Source of the DNA: Paraspadella gotoi | Taxonomy: Eukaryota; Chaetognatha | Length of the DNA: 64,000 nt | Assembly: GCA_051294375.1 (NCBI GenBank) | Contig: CM119263.1 | Coordinates: forward strand, 7,984,635-8,048,634 | Direction: 5' to 3' | Part shown: piece after piece, positions 53,224 through 64,000 of the stretch | Position numbering within the stretch: the stretch's first letter is position 1 | How the letters are laid out: each line of letters starts with the position of its first letter | The notes under the pieces: generated by a model | Seen by the model: the letters and a program-made list of their open reading frames with translations, nothing else | Database searches by the model: none | What the model was told of the DNA's origin: nothing | Program-made: the position numbers and the translations under genes

Positions 53224-55216
53224 CGATGATGATGATCTACCGAGAAGATTGTAATAGTCATTTCTTTAAAATTTTTACAGTTGCAACAGTGTCTCGCGGA
53301 TCCGGCCGCCGCCGCTGCCACGGCAGCTGCAGCAGCCAACGTGGCCAGCGAGGCTTTTGGGTTCAGCCCGAACGAGGAACAGAATCCTGGTGAGAGGAAT
53401 TTATTTTGATAATGCACTCAGGCTTACGGAATGTCTACTGTCTTGTCTTGTTTGTTTTTTTGTTCATTGTCTCAAATCGCATTTTTTCCTCACGACAGAT
53501 TTCTCGATGGGCGATGGAATGTCGTCCGGCGATAACCCAACTTCCGACGCCGACAAATCCGCTTCCGCCCAAAGCGGCGCCGACAAATCGAACGCGGAAT
53601 CGACGGCGCAGAAGGGAAACGAGGAATACCTCAAATACGTCGGCCAAAGCGTAGCCGCCATGTTGGATCCGCTCGGCATCGACGTCTTGGTAAGAGTCTG
53701 CTTGACATCTCCCGTTACCACGGTTTTCGTTTTGAATAGTTGATTGAATTTGATTGATTGAATTTTATTTGTTTATTTTTTTTTGGTTTATTGATAGATT
53801 TATTGATTAATATAACAGTTTTTTAACATTTTATTTCTCTGTTCAAATCCTAGATCGACGTTGAGACTCCAGCCGGGCGTCGCGAAAAAGCCGCGGAAAC
53901 AAAGAAGAAAAACGAGGAAGAAACAAGCATGGAGGCCGACGTCGCTAAAGTAACCAATCAATTGTATTTTGAATATTTTATTTTGTTGCAAGTGCATTAC
54001 CTTCTCGATTGTTTTTTCATAAATCGTTATTAAAAAAAAAAGGAATTATTTCGCCAGTAGGATTGCCGACGACTCTAAAACTGCCCTTTATGGCAACGGG
54101 AGGATAGCCTGTGATACCGGGGCGCGGGGTATCTCACCAACTGGCGTAGGGGCTGCGGACCCTCAGTGACCGCCTCCTGTCACTGGCATGTTTATACCGG
54201 CACCGTCACATTTAAGCCAGAACGGGATACCCGGGATTGAACCCGGGACGCACGGATGGAATGAGATGATTTAGCCTGCTCAGCCAATGAGACGAGGCTG
54301 AGGACGGACAGCAGGGAGGCAGCTTTAAGTCTTGCTGCCACACCTTCTCCTTTTCCATTTCAGGTGACGACCGAAGTCTCGAAATTGACGACCACCGACT
54401 CCGAAACTGGACAGGCTACAACGTCTACAACGACAACGACAACAACGACAACTGATCCCGATGTCGCCGTCGCCGGCGCCAACGACGATGACGACGACGA
54501 GGTGATGCTGGAAGACGGCGCCGCCGCTACCAGCGACGCCGCGGCGAAGGACTCCAGCGATGACGAGTGGCACGTTATCCCGCCGGCGATGACGCCCGCT
54601 TATTCCGAGAAAGCGGGCAAGGGAAAAGGTGAGGCGGGGGAAGAGGAAAAAGGTGGGTCGGGCAAAGGGGGAAAGGTTGAGGCGGGCCAATGAAAAGATA
54701 AGGCGGGCATACGGGCGAAAATTAATGAAGAAATTCGATTAACCAAAACGAGGCCGATTATTAGTTTTTGAATAAGAATGTTGGGTTATTTTTAATGATT
54801 TTATGAGTTTAAGATAAGGTTGGTTCGTTTTTAATTTTAGCTGACTTGTATTTGTCCATTTTTTAGGCGCAATCCCCAAAGGAAACAAATCTAATAACGA
54901 AAGCCCAAACAAAAAGGGGCTACCACCCCACGTGGCCAAGAGCCTTTATCAGGTATTGTCATTCATCGGAAATAAAATTTGAACCTTATTTTAATTATAA
55001 TAAAGACTGACTTTCGGAACCAATTATTTATATTTTCTTCACACATTCGCTAACATTTTTTTTTCTTTATTTCATCGCCAGATGCAGTCGATGGGGTTCA
55101 GCAACGAAGGCCATTGGTTGGAACGACTCCTGTTGGCCAAAGACGGAAACATCTCGATGGCACTGGACGCCATCAACCCGAACAAGCCGGCAGCGGGCCA
55201 CGCCCATCACCAGTGA
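51297..55216 (+). CDS. SQSTM1: Sequestosome-1 / p62, selective autophagy receptor
   Basis: p62 binds ubiquitinated cargo, polymerises and hands cargo to Atg8-family proteins. Eleven exons close in frame: 51297-51471, 51570-51664, 51847-52234, 52380-52494, 52892-53126, 53281-53389, 53499-53689, 53854-53949, 54364-54628, 54867-54952 and 55082-55216 (629 aa; human 440). The PB1 domain spans residues 1-90, with basic VKAF and EVRRF and the acidic OPCA stretch [15 protein letters not shown]. The ZZ zinc finger (about 206-255) runs from [11 protein letters not shown] to [37 protein letters not shown] matches the conserved central motif. The LIR is DDEWHVIP (W537, I540). The UBA domain (586-620) has [14 protein letters not shown]. 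Ala-rich and His-Gly-Pro repeat inserts account for the extra length. I see no KEAP1-binding STGE-like motif. Confidence 0.95.
53170..53233 (+). repeat. (GAT)n microsatellite
   Basis: About 20 GAT units in SQSTM1 intron 5, between exons 52892-53126 and 53281-53389. Confidence 0.95.
54089..54343 (-). mobile_element. tRNA-derived SINE, copy C
   Basis: The best-preserved copy. On the minus strand the head reads GTGGCAGCAAGACTTAAAGC, then A-box-like CATTGGCTGAGCAGG, B box GGGTTCAATCC, a body with GGTCACTGAGGGTCCGCAGC, and the tail GTTGCCATAAA. It lies in SQSTM1 intron 8 and its 5' end is about 20 bases from the acceptor of exon 9. Confidence 0.8.
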
Positions 55217-55887
55217 ACAGTTTTTTCGATCGTGAACATGGAAAAGTGAACAAAATGGACATTTTAAAGTCTTGCTTTCAAGGGATTAACTATTTTATCA
55301 CTTTGCCGTGGTGGTTGGAATTATGATATCCCCTAATTTGATTTGTCACAAATTGTCTTTTTAAGCGTCACCGTCATCAATCAATCTGTCCCGATTTAAG
55401 AAAGCTATATTATTTTTCTTACCTTCGCTTGTAGTAGATTTATGTGTTTCATAGGCTTAGATTTGTAAACATTACGCAAACCAAGTTCGTTGTCTGTCCT
55501 AGTCTTTGCTATCACAGTGATGTAATCAATTCTTGAATTTTACGTTTTACTCCAGATAAACATTGGAGGATTTTTAGATTTGCTTCACTCTATCCTTACT
55601 AATAGTGAATGTATGAATCGAGTATTAATAAAATAATAAAAAAAACCATTGTGTTGTATTCTAAAACTTTTCTTCATTTCTGGTAACGAACGATGGCGGC
55701 CAATTATTAATTTTACGCATTTATACCATTTATATCATCAAGAAATTAAGCTTCTGCATTAGTTTTGATGATTATTTGATCGGATCGTTCGTCAGTTTAG
55801 TCATCCTAGTCTAAACAAGACTGATTGTCGAGAAAGAGAAATTTAATATCCAACTAATTATCCGACAAAAAAAAAAATCAATAAATC
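55217..55887. other. SQSTM1 3' UTR and convergent intergenic space
   Basis: AT-rich sequence carrying the SQSTM1 poly(A) signal. The neighbouring protease gene converges from the other strand, its stop codon at 55888. Confidence 0.6.
55627..55632 (+). terminator. Polyadenylation signal AATAAA for SQSTM1
   Basis: AATAAA, with AATAAAAAAA just after it, lies 411 bases downstream of the stop codon on the same strand. Confidence 0.6.
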
Positions 55888-57786
55888 TCATTGGATGTGA
55901 CGTTGAATCCACCCGAGGAAAGGCTCCACCCTGTAGTATCCGCTGGGAAGAAGTAGACAGTGTGGTTCGGAGGCGAAATGAGCCACGCCGACGACCACGA
56001 ACCTATCGCCTCTTTTGACCACGAGAGGGCCACCGCTGTCACCGCCGCAGGCTCCGTAACTGCGTCCGTCTGAGAGAAAAGGACGGTGGACAAGGAGGGA
56101 AGGGTTGCGAAGTTGGAAGACGGTTGAGTCAACACTCTCCATCTTTGGACTTGACAAAAATATTTTTTTTACCAGTATGTCCGAAACAATAGATGTTGTC
56201 GTTAAAGGCGACGTCTGTTCATGAAGTAAAAATATAATTATTTTTTTAATTACTATTTCCTTTTTATTTATCTTAGCAAACAGGTATAAAATAGTAGTTA
56301 CCTCTCGCTTGAAATATTTTCTCCCACTTGGCTCTGCATTCGCTCAATTTCCAAATCGGTCCCGCTGTTTCAAGAAGAAACAAACAAAAAAACAACGCGT
56401 TAATTGGTTGGCTTCTTAGTGAAATGATATACAACATGCTTATTACAATTATGTTGCTGCTTAATTCGCAGGCGGCGTTTTGAACTCACCCGCTTGCTGC
56501 AAAAATCTCGGTTTGTTGGCGCGATTCTTCGTCTTGCTTGTGAAGCCGTAACCAGAGATGAAGCCCATTTCCCCTACGATAAACGTATTGGCGTAATATG
56601 ATCAAAATTTACGATCTTTAATTATATTATTATTCGTACCTTCAAAAGTTTCTCCTTTATTAGGCAGGCAAACCGGCCTCACGTATTTGGTTATTTTGGC
56701 CGGTTGTTTTAACTAAAAACAAGTATGTAGCAAAATTAAACACACATCTGGTAAAAAAAATATTTTTCTAGAAATTTTTTAAATGTTAAAATCTACGACT
56801 TTCATGTCACCCTGATGAGAGCAATGTCATTCAGGTTGAAGCCTTCCTTTTGAGCGCCTTCCACGTAATTTTCGTGAATGACAATTTTGTCCACATCGAG
56901 TCTTTGCTCTCCGGACTCTGGCATGTACTGATCACGGTCGCCTAACATCACTCTGAAAAAAACAGTGCAACCATCAGTATTAAACAAGGGATTAGTTTAG
57001 CGTGACAGACACTTTCCCGTAAGAGCAATCCAAACAACAGTAATTTGAATGATAGAAAAATCGCAACGCCAGTATGAATGCCGTGCTGTCAGATTAGTAC
57101 GAGAATCATATCAGCGATTACGCGAATTTCGAAGGGTCCTTGGTCGCCTTGAAACAGTGCGCTGCAGTAAGAATCCATCTGTCATTTAGCAGTGATCCGC
57201 CGCACAAATGCTGAAAAGTGCTGAAGGAGAAAAAAAAATCAGGTTCAGCAATTCGCGAAGATTCACTTACCTAAATCTTTAGCAATATTCGATCCTTACA
57301 CATCGCCCATGAATCTGACTTTCGTTTTAAGTCCCGCCTGCCAAGGCCACGCCCCTTCCGGCGCGATCTTCCCGCCGACGACGAAAGGCTCCACCGCGTC
57401 GGCCGCGTCCGTCAAAAGCGCCGCCTCGCTTTCCTCAGGATGAAGCTGAGGAAAAGGGAGATTAAACAAAAGAACAGCGCTCTATTTTAATTCTTACTTC
57501 TCGATCCTCACCTTTCTTTGCGCGGTTTCGTAGTCGGCGGTGAGTTGGGCCAAGGAGGTGAGGCGGAACCTCGGATCTTCGAATCCTCTCTTCTCGGAGT
57601 AGCTGATGACGCGATCTCCGCAAGCATCCCCTTGTAAAAAAAAATAAAGAAAAAAAAGAAGAAAAAAATAAAGTAATAAAAAAAAAGGCAAAACAATTTT
57701 AAAAAGTCGAAGACAAAGACAGAAATTGAACTTACCTTCGCTGAGAAGCGAACCGAAAATAAAAAGGAGGGACGTCAAAAACAAAT
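55888..57786 (-). CDS. Secreted chymotrypsin-fold (S1) serine protease, 5' end in assembly gap
   Basis: Ten exons join in frame: 57736-57786 (partial), 57512-57630, 57300-57445, 57122-57220, 56811-56952, 56640-56712, 56490-56573, 56302-56364, 56173-56214 and 55888-56069, about 332 visible residues. The first gives a hydrophobic [16 protein letters not shown] signal peptide whose Met lies in the gap. A roughly 75-residue pro-region precedes the activation site FVVGGK. The catalytic triad is present: TAAHC (His), NDIALI (Asp) and GDSGGP (Ser). [14 protein letters not shown] and a C-terminal GWIQ helix complete the fold. The residue at the position equivalent to trypsin Asp189 is Gly, and VAHF replaces the usual SWG strand, so trypsin-like specificity is unlikely. 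No clip, kringle or CUB domain is visible. Confidence 0.88.
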
Positions 57787-57976
57787 NNNNNNNNNNNNNN
57801 NNNNNNNNNNNNNNNNNNNNNNNNNNNNNNNNNNNNNNNNNNNNNNNNNNNNNNNNNNNNNNNNNNNNNNNNNNNNNNNNNNNNNNNNNNNNNNNNNNNN
57901 NNNNNNNNNNNNNNNNNNNNNNNNNNNNNNNNNNNNNNNNNNNNNNNNNNNNNNNNNNNNNNNNNNNNNNNNNNNN
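57787..57976. other. Assembly gap (190 N)
   Basis: Unsequenced stretch that truncates the start of the protease gene. Smaller gaps occur at 399-408, 48541-48556, 52739-52751 and 59976-60000. Confidence 1.
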
Positions 57977-58370
57977 ACTGTCGCTGGAAGCTTATCTATT
58001 TTTTGATACAAGGACTTGTTTTGTTTCATTTTAATCAAATCTGTCACTTTTTTCTCCACGAATCTTCATTAAAAAAGAAAACCAAGGAAAAAAAATATTG
58101 ATAAAATGGCTCGCGAGAATTAAATCGCTTTTTAATGAACAAAAAAAAATTGCGCTAATACATATGTACATTGATAAAAAAAGATCATAGGTTAAGGTGA
58201 AAGCAGTAATTACAATTATTTACATATTAAACACCTATTTAACTTTTAACAGTCGTCATTCAGAAGAACTTAATTCATTTTAAAAGGACCGAGTGATTGT
58301 CCGAAGTTTCTCTTCAAGCACGCCTCATGACAGAGAGACAACTTCACCAACCACACTTCCCATTTCCGTT
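57977..58370. other. Intergenic / 3' flank of the monocarboxylate transporter
   Basis: AT-rich sequence with TTTATT-like blocks and no coding potential I can support. Confidence 0.4.
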
Positions 58371-60258
58371 TCAAGAGTCTCCACGACGCAGAAACTCTTT
58401 GACGTTCTCGTTTTCGTCCAGGCCTTCGAACTCTTCGTCCGCCGTCGGCTCCTCCAGCACGATCTTCGGCACACTCGTCCAACCGCTCGTCGACGCTGCC
58501 GTCGAACCTCGGAAGCGAGAAGCGTCTTCAGTCGAGGCAGCGTAGCTGCAGTCTGCCGGCGTTGCGGAGGCATTGGCTGCGGCGGCCTTGGTTGAGAAGC
58601 AGCGCTGCGAAAAAATAATTTTTACATTGTTTTGAGTCGTATACTTCAAAACTCAAAAACAAATTCAAATCTTTATATTCGAGTTAACTCATTATAAAAA
58701 TTATCTGCGTAAGTATCCATTTTATTTAATTCTGAATCATAAAAAGTTAAAAAAGACTCAACAGCATCTCCATTGAGAAAAATTATGACAGCGGATCTCT
58801 TCTTACCTCGATGCATCGGATTGGAAAAAATATGGCGCACTGATGGCCATCAACGATCAGGCGAAGTAAAATGTGGCGTTGTAATTTTGGTGAGATGTCG
58901 TAAACGAATCCTGCCGAACGAGAAAACAGAATCAAACTTTTTTGGTGAAAGTTATTTTCAGTAATCTTTTACTATAAAAATTAGATTTACGAGTCACAAA
59001 GTGTAAGTATTTAATTTTCTTAGTGATTTTTTTCCCAAATCTCACACTGGCACTCCAGCCAATTCTCCCTCACCAGCCATAGGGGCTCCGATAATTGTGG
59101 CGATGCCCTGGAACAACGAAAGCAGGCCAAACGAACTGGCCAATCTTTCCAGACCCAAAATGTCAGCCAGAATCGGGGTTCGAAGAGAGATAAAGATGGC
59201 TGTCAAAAACAAACCCGGGAAAAAGTGGGAAAAAAATTAAGAATATTTTTGTTTTTTATAGAAAAAACCTAACTAACATAATCTAATATTAATAATATAG
59301 AATAACTCAACCCTGATAAGAATGAACAAGAACTGAAATTATGTTAACTGCACGCCAAACTATAATTGCTATAACCCCGCATAACGACTTTCTAGCAACA
59401 AGGGAACCTGCAAAAGAAATTGATAAAGGGGTCCGAAATTTCTTAGCACGGCCCTGAGATTCAAAAGACCGTAATTACCTATGCACAACCCGAACACGAC
59501 TCCGTAAATGATTAAACTGACGTAAGTCGTGCAGAATGGAACCAAAATGGTAGCCACGCCCCCTGGAAACAAAAGAAGCAGAATCTGACGTCGTTGATAG
59601 CGAGTGGACAATGAGATGTCGCTTTTATGTACTTATTTTTTTATGTTTTTCATATATTTGATAAATTAATTGACCGATAAAGAGGGCAGCGCTGTTGAAG
59701 TAGAGTTTATCGGTGCAGGGAAGATCGGCGATGAATCCTGAGCCGATTCGGCCAACAGTGTTTGCTATTCCCATCACCTGAAGCGTCGAGTTTCGATGGA
59801 TTAATTATTAAACATTTTTTTAAAGGTTTTTAACGTCCCAAAAACTTTCTCATAAAGGCCGAATTAATTCTTGCTGGTAAAGATTTTAACCTGAATGATA
59901 AAATCTCCTTCGGCTTTACCCAGATTAATTTCCCCGGCGTAACTCGGAACGTAGAAAAAAGGGATGAAAAATCCTNNNNNNNNNNNNNNNNNNNNNNNNN
60001 TCATCAGCGAACGAAGTTTTAATATTAATAATTAATTATATTAACATTAAGGACTAATTTCCTGCATTTTCAACCGACTACTTCCTTCTCACACGGACCG
60101 TCATGCTTAGAAAGCTGGAGACGCAAATGATGCAGAAGACCGGACTCTTTGAACAGCGTCCACGGTCCATACATGATCATCAATGTCGCGTTAAGGCGTT
60201 CGACATCAGGGCCGCAGAAAGTCCGGGTTGAGCCGTGACTTGAAAAACGTGAGTAATT
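58371..60258 (-). CDS. Monocarboxylate transporter-like (SLC16, MFS), C-terminal half; possibly degraded
   Basis: SLC16 proteins move lactate, pyruvate and related monocarboxylates, usually with H+. Exons: 60093-60258, [gap 59976-60000] 59891-59975, 59675-59777, 59479-59562, 59074-59199, 58807-58910 and 58371-58604. Helices 7-11 are clear: GFFIPFFYVPSYA, MGIANTVGRIGSGFIADL, PFCTTYVSLIIYGVVFGLC, FISLRTPILADILGLERLAS and FGLLSLFQGIATIIGAPMAG. The acidic tail ends VKEFLRRGDS. Two exons match the family better if the frame is shifted: at 60120-60160 (frame giving SPVFCIICVSSFLS) and at about 58880 (frame giving QNYNATFYFA, followed by a TGA). Helices 1-6 are not found before the window end. It may be a pseudogene, or the disruptions may be sequencing errors near gaps. 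Confidence 0.7.
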
Positions 60259-61394
60259 CTGCAAAGAAATTCGTCGCTACCATTCAAATTGGGATTCCTG
60301 TATCGAAGAGAGCCTGACTGAACAATAGGTCAATTCTGGCAAAATTCGTCCATTCAAATTGGGATTCCTGTATAATCAAAGAGAGCTGACTGAAAACACG
60401 TAATACATGCACAAAATTCCAATTCTAAAATTGCATTCAACAACAAGAGAGCGAGAAAAAGAAAACTCGTAAGCCCAGGCATTAAGCTACATCCTTTAAT
60501 CTCACATTCAAAAGAACAGAGGCGAAATCTCGTGAGGCAGCCTATAAGTCCGCCCTAATCCATTAGCGCCTGGGACCGCATGAGTTGAGGGACATCGATT
60601 GCTGACAGATCGTCTGGTGACGTCCCTTGACTCCCTGTAAGGGGAGTTCCTACGCTAGGAATTGATGATGGCTCCCCGACGAAGTAGAGTTCGCGACGGG
60701 ATGGTGACTCGAGACGCATCCTCGACAGATAGAAATTGAAGGGTAGTCCTAAGAGAGATTAGAAAATTGTAGTAGTAGCCTGATGCAGAATTTGGACCCC
60801 CGCAGGTAGTTGATGAGACATGATCCTAAGTAGAGCGCTAAGTGAAAGATAGAAATTGAGGTTAGTCTGCAAGCAATGAATTGCGGTACATTGGAGAGAG
60901 ATGTAGAAATTGAGGTAATAGTTGTAATGAGCATAAATAGAACATTGAGGTAGGTTGAAGAGAATTTAGAAAATTTTCGTAAGTGCTAAAGGAAGATAAT
61001 GAGAGTTGAGAGATTAAGAAATTGAAGGTAGTTCGAATAGATTAGAAATTGGAGAGTTGAGCAGGAGTATTAGAAAAAGAGGGATGACTTTTTAAAATAT
61101 ATGTTGATTTCCCTCTTCAGGCCGCAGGGCATATCTATTATAAATCTAGGGGAAACAAGAATCGCCTAATTCGTTATTAAAAAAGGTAAAAATACATCAC
61201 GTCTAGGATGTTTCAATTAGGTACATTGCGTTTTTGTTCTTAGGTTAGTAAAAGTCATTAATGATAGAATATCCAGCAAAAAAAAAAAAAAAAAGAGTTT
61301 GGTTTAACTGAGATGATGAAAAATAGGATATGGCAATAAGATTTAAAATTTAAGAAAAATGGTTCAAATTATAAAAAGGTTGCGTCTTTTTCAA
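60259..61394. other. Intergenic, degenerate repeats
   Basis: 60480-60720 is a moderately GC-rich block of unknown origin (contains CCCTGTAAGGGGAG). From 60728 to 61050 a loose repeat of AGAAATTGAGG-type units recurs every 40-80 bases. No exon of the monocarboxylate transporter's N-terminal half is visible here. Confidence 0.45.
60281..60400 (+). repeat. Short tandem duplication
   Basis: CCATTCAAATTGGGATTCCT (then GTAT) occurs at about 60279 and 60350, each followed by AAGAGAGC(C)TGACTGAA. Confidence 0.85.
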
Positions 61395-62165
61395 AGAGAT
61401 GTCGTCTACCCTCTGCTTCGTCGTCAGATCGCCGCCTCCGACATTTGCGCGACACCCAATGACTTTCGCTCACTGACTCGTCCCCAGTCTTCGTCAACGC
61501 CTCCGCCGCCGTCGCGCCCACGCCTCGCGCACGCCGCCCCCGCCAACCGTCCCTCGATTCCCAGGGATTCCCCTAGAAAAATCCCGTCGGGTCGTGCTTC
61601 GAGGCGGCGTGGGTTGGAAAGACGTTTGTGGCGACGAGTGATGTCCCAGCTTCGGAGATTTTTTGAATCTCCTCGTCGACTGATGTTTCTGGAAATCGAT
61701 GACATGATGGAGAGGGTGAGAGAGAAGAGAGGAAGAGAGAAGAGAGAGAAAGAACGAATTACTGGAAATACTATGATCAGCTATTTTTTTAATCTATGTG
61801 GCACCTCCTGCTTTTGATATCTTGATCCATGATTTGTTGGAACCCGGTCGGATTGCTGGCGCGAGCTCTGCAGTGAGCCAAGAAACGAGTGTAACCATAA
61901 TAAGCCAAATTAGGTGAAATTTTGGAAAATATCCGATGATAATTAATCATTTGTCGCGTGGTATATTCACACCATCACACGTTCCATCGCCGTTCAGCCC
62001 AATACCTAGTTTGCTTCATGAGGGGGAACACAACCATCCCAGGCGTCCGTGTTTTCATCCACAGTCCTAACGATTCATCTACGTTGGCAAAGCGCAACCG
62101 TCCTGGGTACCGCGTTACTGAGGGTCGGAAGCCTCGAGTGACGGCTGTTGCCATCATATTCATTA
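61395..62165 (+). repeat. Left arm of a large imperfect inverted repeat
   Basis: The reverse complement of this arm aligns in order with 63325-64000. Matching blocks include 61680-61720 with 63795-63840 (CATCAGTCGACGAGGAGATT on the relevant strands), 61835-61870 with 63645-63690 (GATTTGTTGGA, CCCGGTC), 61935-61975 with 63530-63560 (ATGATAATTAATCATT) and 62125-62165 with 63325-63365 (GACGGCTGTTGCCATC). ORFs inside the arm are not conserved in frame between arms. Confidence 0.8.
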
Positions 62166-63324
62166 ATTAATCATGCTATAAAAAGTTATTGCAAATTTTT
62201 GGATGGGTTTTTTTTTTTTCCAAATAAAGAATATAGGATTGACCAAAAAACTTTACTACCGCGTAATTGGTTGATCCAGAGATTTGTTCGATTTTTTTAA
62301 AATTAAGAAATTGGCCTTGATTGACCTGATTCAGCTGAAAAAGCATTAGTGAATAAGAATTTGGGGGAAAAATGGAATGAAAGAAAAAAAGGTTATTATG
62401 AATATTATCATTTTGTTTATTAAGCTATTTTTTCAGTCACCACGTTTTTGTCGTTGGTTATCAATAACTCACCCCACGTAAGGTTTTTCGATCGTTGCCA
62501 CCGTATCTCTCCCAGTTGATCGCGTTGACTTCGCTAACACTTACACCAGCAAGCGTGAAACGTTCGGTTGAGCCGAATTCCCCCCGACTGAGTTGCCCTG
62601 ACCCGCTCCCTGCCCTGCCGGGGAAATTAGATGGTTCCTTGAATCGAGAAGCCCGAGGAAAGAAGAGAGACAGACCCGACTTACGACCGTATTACACCGA
62701 GGAATGTCTCCACTGGGGATTTTTTATGATTCTTTTTTTTATTGAACAGATAGACAACCACCAGATATAAAACAAAAAAGCATAATCGCAAACCAAGTAG
62801 TGCGACTCGTCAGACCGACGCCGAGACCACCAAACACGGTGAAACAATCTAAACATAAGTTAATCGAGTCAAACGCGGATCACTTGGAAGAGATCGGGGC
62901 AGTGCCGGATCGAAACCTTCACATGTAATGTTGAAGTTTATTAGAATAACAAACGACAAATAACAACACGTATAGATCCACTGAGGATATTACAAAAAAA
63001 AATAAGTAAAAGAAAAAATACGGTAAGATAACATCTTGAAACTGACAAAAATAATTACATACAAAAAATGATAATATTCATAATAACCTTTTCATTCAAT
63101 TCCCATTTATTACCCACCCATTTCCTATTCACATAAATTGTTATCACTGACACTCCAATCATAGATAGGCCAATGCTTAATTTTAAAATCGAACAAATTC
63201 TCTGGATCAAACCAATCTTCAAGGTAGTAGTTTTTGTGTCAATCCTATAATATCCTTTCATCTTTTGGAGAATAAAACCCCAAAATTGCAAACTTTTTAG
63301 CAGATTAATAATTACATGAATAAT
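62166..63324. other. Spacer between the inverted arms
   Basis: About 1.16 kb, AT-rich, with a GC-richer island at 62475-62710. No transposase-like OR integrase-like motif is visible. ORFs are short and unrecognised. Confidence 0.45.
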
Positions 63325-64000
63325 GGGATGGCAACAGCCGTCAACTGAGGGCTAATCCGACCCTCAGTAAACTGCGAGTTACTACTGAGGACGTGCGCTT
63401 GCACAATCGTAAGAGTGAAGTCGTAGGACTGTGCGAATGCTAACACGACGCCTGGGAATGAAGTGCTTGTTTCCCCCTATGAGCCAATAGTATTGTGGCC
63501 TGAACGCAGCATGGACGTGACGGTGGTGTGAATATTACCCACCACAATGATTAATTATCATTCGATAATTTTCAAAATCATTATTTTGCTTATTATGCGT
63601 TTACACTTCTCTTTCTTGCTCTACGCAGAGCTCCCGCCAAGAGCAACTCGGACCGGGTATCCAACAAATCATTGCGATCAATATCAAAACCGAAGGGTGG
63701 CCACAATAGATTAAAAAATAATAGGTCCTGATCAATTTATTCAGTTAATTCGTTCTTTCTCTCTTTTCTCTCTTTCTCTTTCCTCCTCTCTCTCCAATCC
63801 CTCTCCATCATGTTCATCGATTTCAACATTCATCAGTCGACGAGGAGATTTCAAAATCTCCGATAGTGGACATCCACTCGTGGCCACAACGTCTCCAACC
63901 ACGACGCCCTCGAAGCACCGACCCGCGATTTTCGGGGAATCCTCGGGAGAACCGTTGGCGGCGCGGCTGATGGCGCGACGCGCGGCAAGGGATAGGTGGC
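63325..64000 (-). repeat. Right arm of the large inverted repeat, truncated by the window end
   Basis: Homologous to 61395-62165 in opposite orientation, with roughly 70-80% identity by eye and several small indels. It probably continues beyond base 64000. Confidence 0.8.

Noticed and set aside
61424-61705. 93-codon minus-strand ORF in the left inverted arm
   Set aside because: The matching part of the right arm has frame-breaking indels, so the reading frame is not conserved between copies.

Overview
The window is nuclear DNA from a ciliated bilaterian animal, almost certainly an invertebrate. Every gene is split by many short GT-AG introns, coding exons are GC-rich inside AT-rich introns, and there is abundant (CT)n, (GA)n, (GTC)n and (GAAA)n microsatellite sequence, tRNA-derived SINE-like repeats and several N-filled assembly gaps. 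A CRF-receptor-like class B GPCR together with the ciliary proteins DRC10 and RGS22 supports a bilaterian with motile cilia or flagellate sperm. I cannot place the phylum from sequence alone. I rebuilt exon chains by matching splice sites and reading phase; most chains close exactly in frame.

Layout. 0.2-1.6 kb (+): DRC10/IQCD, an axonemal nexin-dynein regulatory complex subunit. 2.2-7.9 kb (-): an ARSB-type arylsulfatase whose 3.4-kb first intron contains a complete GLUT8/Tret1-type sugar transporter on the opposite strand (4.75-6.87 kb, +). 10.2-14.4 kb (-): kynurenine 3-monooxygenase. 16.0-18.0 kb (-): a short unrecognised gene. 19.2-33.2 kb (-): RGS22, with more than 22 exons and very large low-complexity inserts. 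33.2-41.2 kb: mostly repeats, with one orphan terminal exon. 41.2-49.2 kb (+): the class B receptor, 15 exons. 51.3-55.2 kb (+): SQSTM1/p62, 11 exons, preceded by a TATA box and an unusual array of intron-like tandem units. 55.9-57.8 kb (-): a secreted chymotrypsin-fold serine protease whose signal-peptide exon runs into an assembly gap. 58.4-60.3 kb (-): the C-terminal half of a monocarboxylate transporter with apparent frame disruptions. 61.4-64.0 kb: a large imperfect inverted repeat that continues past the window edge.

The genes do not form one pathway. Two (DRC10, RGS22) are cilium/sperm genes. Others serve lysosomal turnover (arylsulfatase), hexose transport, tryptophan catabolism (KMO), peptide-hormone signalling and selective autophagy (p62). 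The most unusual structures are the array of roughly 54-bp units at 50.6-51.2 kb, each carrying a 5' splice site, a branch-like motif, a T-rich tract and a 3' splice site; the long inverted repeat at the right edge; a tRNA-derived SINE family with three near-full copies; a pair of inverted telomere-like elements; and two GC-AG introns.
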